The notes under the pieces: generated by a model
What the model was told of the DNA's origin: nothing
Seen by the model: only the letters and a program-made list of their open reading frames with translations
Databases searched by the model: none
NCBI GenBank assembly: GCA_031255035.1
Contig: JAIRTI010000245.1
Location: 1-11,524, forward strand
Origin: Desulfovibrio sp.
GTDB lineage: Bacteria > Desulfobacterota > Desulfovibrionia > Desulfovibrionales > Desulfovibrionaceae
DNA: 11,524 nt
Direction of reading: 5' to 3'
Shown here: in pieces, positions 8,359 through 11,524 of the stretch
Layout of the letters: each line of letters begins with the position of its first letter
Numbering within the stretch: the stretch's first letter is position 1
Position numbers and translations under genes: made by a program

Positions 8359-11300
8359 ACCTCTCCGCCCCGTTCATATCCAGGCCCGTGGGCACGACGC
8401 TCCTGACTCTGGCTATCGCCCTGGTGGGCATCGTCGCCTATGTGCTGTTGCCGGTATCGCCGCTGCCGCAGGTGGATTTCGCCACCATCAGGGTGTCGGC
8501 CTCGCTGCCGGGGGCCAGCCCGGAAACCATGGCCGCCACCGTGGCTACGCCTCTCGAGCGGACTCTGGGCCGGATCGCCGGCATCGCGGAGATGACCTCC
8601 ACCAGTTCCCAGGGAACCACCAGCATCTCCATCCAGTTCGATCTGAGCCGGGACATCGACGGCGCGGCGCGGGACGTGCAGGCCGCCATCAACGCGGCCC
8701 GCGCCATCCTGCCCACCATGCCCCGCAACCCGACCTACTGGAAAAGCAACCCGGCCGACTCGCCCATCATGGTCATGGGGCTGACCTCCGACAGCCTGAC
8801 GCAGGCACAGTTGTATGATATCGCTTCCACGGTCTTCAAACAGAAACTCTCGCAGGTCTACGGCATCGGCGAGGTCAGCGTCGGCGGCTCGTCCTCGCCG
8901 GCCGTGCGCGTGGATGTCGACCCCGGCGAACTGCAAAGCCGGGGGCTGTCGCTGGAAGACGTGCGCTCGGCCATTGTCCGCGCCAACGTGAACAGCCCCA
9001 AGGGCATGCTCGATAACGGCGAAACGCAGTGGTTTGTGGGGGCCAACGATCAGTTGCTGAGGGCCGCGGATTTCGCGCCGATCATCATCCGCCATACCAG
9101 CGGAGCGGCCTTGCGGCTTTCGGACGTGGCCGAGGTCAGCGACGGCATGGAGGATACCCGCAACGCCGGCTTTATCGAAGGCAAACCGGCGGTGATGCTG
9201 GTGCTTTTCAAACAGCCCGGGGCCAATATCATCGAAACGGTGAAGCGGGTGCGCGACGCCCTGCCCACCTTGCGGGCCTGGCTGCCGGAAAGCGCCGATT
9301 TCACCATCATCATGGATCGCTCGCCCTCCATCGCGGCCTCGGTGCGGGAGGTGGAAAACGCCCTGTTCGTCTCCATGTGCCTGGTGGTTCTGGTGGTCTT
9401 TCTGTTTTTACGGAACGGGCGCGCCACCTTTATTCCGGCCGTGGCCGTGCCCGTCTCGCTCCTGGGGACCTTCGGGGTCATGTATCTGTGCGGGTACAGC
9501 CTGAACCACCTCTCCCTCATGGCCCTGACCGTGGCTACGGGCTTTGTGGTGGATGACGCCATCGTGGTGACGGAGAACATCGTCCGGCACATGGAAGACG
9601 GTGTGCCCCCGCTGAAGGCCGCCTGCCTTGGCAGCCGGGAAGTGGCCTTTACCGTGCTTTCCATCAGCCTTTCGCTGGTGGCGATTTTCATTCCCATCCT
9701 GGGCATGGGCGGCATTCTCGGGCGTCTTTTCAAGGAATTCGCGGTGACGCTTTCGGCCGCTGTCCTGGTTTCCCTGCTGGTTTCGCTGGTGGCCACGCCC
9801 ATGATGTGCGCCCGTCTGCTGAAAGCCGAGACCGAGGCAAAGCCCCTGCGGCCGCCACCGGCTTTTCGGGGCGGAATATACGGCGCGTTCGGCCGCGTCT
9901 GGACGCGTTCCCTGCGGCTTTGGGGCGATTTTATGGACCGGCTGCACGAAAGTTACGCGCGCACCCTCTCCATTGTCTTGCGCCACAAGCGCCTGACCCT
10001 GCTGACGCTAATCGTCACCATCGGCTTCAACATGTATTTGTACGTCATCGTGCCCAAAGGCTTTTTCCCGCAGCAGGATGTGGGGCAGATTTTCGGCATG
10101 ATGCGCGCCGACCAGAGCATTTCCTTCCAGGCCATGCTGCCCAAGGTCAAGGCCATGATGGACATCGTCGGCGCGCATCCGGCGGTACAGACCGTGGGCG
10201 GTTTTTCCGGCGGCCGGGCCAGCAACTCGGGCATGGTCTTCGTGAACCTGAAACCCACGGGGCAGCGTAAACAGACGGCCCAGGAAGTGATTAACGATTT
10301 ACGCAATAAGCTTGAAAAAGTGCCCGGAGGCGAGCTGTTTCTGACGCCCATGCAGGATTTGCGCATGGGCGGGCGCCGAACGCGCGCCGAAAACCAGTAC
10401 ACCTTGCAAAGTGACGACCTGGCCTTGCTCCGCCACTGGGCGCCGCGCATCACCCAGGCCTTCGAGGGGATTCCCGGTCTGAAGGACGTCAACTCGGACC
10501 AGGAAAGCAGAGGTTTGCAGACCACGGTCACCGTGGACCGGGAAGTCATCGCCAGGCTGGGCATAAGCCAGAAGCAGGTTGACACGGCCCTGGGGCTGGC
10601 CTTCGGGCAGTCTTTCGCCTCAACCATCTACACCGGCGGCAACCAGTACCGGGTGGTGCTCGGCTTCAGCGAGCCCTATCTTCAGGGGCCGGAAGGACTA
10701 TTCCATCTGTACGTGCCCGCCGGCGGGCGCGGCCTTTCCGCGCCGTCCGCGTCCGGCACGGGTCTGTCGGGCAATGCCGCGTCCTCGCTGTTTTCGGTTC
10801 AGGCGACCGGCCCGGAAAGCGGCGTGCTGGCGCCTCTGCACGCCTTTTCCTCTTTTGATCCGACGCTGACCGCCCTGTCCGTGTCGCACCAGTCGCAGTT
10901 CACGGCGGCCACTATTTCCTTCAACCTTGCGCCGGGCTATTCCTTGTCCCAGGCGCGGGAACAGATTGAAGACGTGATGATGCGGCTGCATGTGCCCGAG
11001 GCGGTTCGCGGCGGTTTTCAGGGAACGGCCGGGGCCTTCGCCAAAAACATGGGGGACCAGCCCCTGCTGATTCTGGCCGCGCTTCTGACTCTGTATATCG
11101 TGCTCGGAGTGTTGTACGAGAGCCTCATCCACCCGCTGACCATCCTCTCGACCCTGCCCTCGGCCGGCATGGGCGCCATTCTCGGGCTCATGCTCTTTGG
11201 CGCGGAATTCACGGTCATCGCCTTTATCGGAGTCCTGCTCCTGGCGGGCATTGTCAAAAAGAACGCCATTATGATGATCGATTTCGCCATCGAGGCCCGG

Positions 11301-11524
11301 CGCAGCGAAGGACTGAGCGCCGAAGCCGCCATTTACAAGGCCTGCCTGCTGCGTTTCAGGCCGATCATGATGACCACCATGGCCGCTGTGGGCGGGGCCG
11401 CGCCACTGCTTCTGGGCAGCGGTGACGGCGCGGAGATCCGCACCCCCCTGGGCATCACCATCGTGGGCGGGCTTCTGGTCAGCCAGTTGCTCACCCTGTA
11501 CACGACGCCCGTGGTCTATCTGTT
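8355..11524 (+). CDS. mdtC: MdtC-type RND multidrug efflux permease, 3' truncated by window edge
   Basis: This is the second RND permease, the MdtC half of the pump. The frame is open from the GTG at 8355 to the window end, giving 1056 complete codons and no stop. MdtC-specific stretches are PLPQVDFATIRVSASLPGAS, TPLERTLGRIAGIAEMTS, ISFQAM and QDLRMGGRRTRAENQYTL. Proton-relay residues are Asp400-Asp401 in GFVVDDAIV (TM4) and Lys968/Lys969 in [10 protein letters not shown] (TM10). The last residues, LLTLYTTPVVYL, lie close to the usual C-terminus, so about 20-30 residues are missing. It is already longer than E. coli MdtC (1025). A 23-residue longer cytoplasmic linker before TM7 and an extra 32 residues at about 790-823 in the second periplasmic loop explain this. 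It starts on the GT2 stop codon, so it belongs to the same transcript as mdtAB despite the intervening genes. Confidence 0.95.
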   Translation, partial: MNLSAPFISRPVGTTLLTLAIALVGIVAYVLLPVSPLPQVDFATIRVSASLPGASPETMAATVATPLERTLGRIAGIAEMTSTSSQGTTSISIQFDLSRDIDGAARDVQAAINAARAILPTMPRNPTYWKSNPADSPIMVMGLTSDSLTQAQLYDIASTVFKQKLSQVYGIGEVSVGGSSSPAVRVDVDPGELQSRGLSLEDVRSAIVRANVNSPKGMLDNGETQWFVGANDQLLRAADFAPIIIRHTSGAALRLSDVAEVSDGMEDTRNAGFIEGKPAVMLVLFKQPGANIIETVKRVRDALPTLRAWLPESADFTIIMDRSPSIAASVREVENALFVSMCLVVLVVFLFLRNGRATFIPAVAVPVSLLGTFGVMYLCGYSLNHLSLMALTVATGFVVDDAIVVTENIVRHMEDGVPPLKAACLGSREVAFTVLSISLSLVAIFIPILGMGGILGRLFKEFAVTLSAAVLVSLLVSLVATPMMCARLLKAETEAKPLRPPPAFRGGIYGAFGRVWTRSLRLWGDFMDRLHESYARTLSIVLRHKRLTLLTLIVTIGFNMYLYVIVPKGFFPQQDVGQIFGMMRADQSISFQAMLPKVKAMMDIVGAHPAVQTVGGFSGGRASNSGMVFVNLKPTGQRKQTAQEVINDLRNKLEKVPGGELFLTPMQDLRMGGRRTRAENQYTLQSDDLALLRHWAPRITQAFEGIPGLKDVNSDQESRGLQTTVTVDREVIARLGISQKQVDTALGLAFGQSFASTIYTGGNQYRVVLGFSEPYLQGPEGLFHLYVPAGGRGLSAPSASGTGLSGNAASSLFSVQATGPESGVLAPLHAFSSFDPTLTALSVSHQSQFTAATISFNLAPGYSLSQAREQIEDVMMRLHVPEAVRGGFQGTAGAFAKNMGDQPLLILAALLTLYIVLGVLYESLIHPLTILSTLPSAGMGAILGLMLFGAEFTVIAFIGVLLLAGIVKKNAIMMIDFAIEARRSEGLSAEAAIYKACLLRFRPIMMTTMAAVGGAAPLLLGSGDGAEIRTPLGITIVGGLLVSQLLTLYTTPVVYL
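10722..10823 (+). other. Extra Gly/Ser/Ala-rich segment in the second periplasmic loop of MdtC
   Basis: Compared with the MdtB paralogue in this window, MdtC carries about 32 additional residues between LYVPA and VLAPLHAF (residues about 790-823). In MdtB the same place is a short Gly-rich turn ([11 protein letters not shown]). The inserted stretch is rich in Ser, Gly and Ala (for example APSASGTGLSGNAASS), in frame, and of the same base composition as its surroundings. It is therefore likely a flexible loop rather than a sequencing fault. Its periplasmic position is inferred from RND topology. Confidence 0.6.

Noticed and set aside
8355..11524. Possible frameshift or broken mdtC
   Set aside because: The frame from 8355 stays in phase at all conserved motifs checked ([21 protein letters not shown]). 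The gene simply has no stop because the window ends first.
1..11524. tRNA, rRNA, CRISPR arrays, insertion sequences, intrinsic terminators
   Set aside because: Apart from the short gaps at 1084-1119 and 2281-2379, coding sequence covers the window. No repeat-spacer pattern, transposase motif, tRNA-like fold or hairpin followed by a T-run was seen.

Overview
The window is a high-GC stretch with six tightly packed genes, all on the + strand, and almost no non-coding DNA. Codon use is rich in GCC, GGC and CTG throughout. From left to right it holds: (1) the C-terminal part of a delta-1-pyrroline-5-carboxylate (glutamate semialdehyde) dehydrogenase, probably the end of a PutA-type proline catabolic enzyme, cut by the left edge; (2) an MdtA-type periplasmic adaptor; (3) an MdtB-type RND permease; (4) a fusion of a SAM-dependent methyltransferase with a GT-B (GT4) glycosyltransferase; (5) a GT2 glycosyltransferase; (6) an MdtC-type RND permease, cut by the right edge about 20-30 residues before its expected end. 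The organism is a Gram-negative bacterium, because a tripartite RND pump needs an outer membrane. GC content, proteobacterial-type Mdt proteins and a PutA-like dehydrogenase would fit a Desulfovibrio-like (Desulfovibrionaceae) genome, but that is an impression and not a demonstrated placement.

The core of the window is an mdtABC multidrug efflux operon. The adaptor and both permeases resemble Escherichia coli MdtA, MdtB and MdtC along their whole length. Each permease is closer to its own E. coli counterpart than to the other, so the two halves of the heteromeric pump are both present and in the usual A-B-C order. Both keep the Asp-Asp pair of TM4 and the Lys of TM10 used for proton relay. 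No outer-membrane (TolC-like) channel and no two-component regulator is in the window.

The unusual feature is the placement of the methyltransferase-GT4 fusion and the GT2 gene between mdtB and mdtC, where E. coli has nothing. The cassette is not loosely inserted. Its first gene overlaps the mdtB stop (ATGA), its two genes are 1 nt apart, and mdtC starts on a GTG that overlaps the GT2 stop (GTGA). All four genes should therefore be co-transcribed and translationally linked, which suggests that a glycan-modifying activity is produced with the pump. Upstream, mdtA follows the dehydrogenase by only 36 nt with no visible terminator, so the operon may extend into proline catabolism. The only other gap, 99 nt between mdtA and mdtB, holds a possible 32-codon ORF whose stop overlaps the mdtB start codon. 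mdtB itself lacks a visible Shine-Dalgarno sequence.
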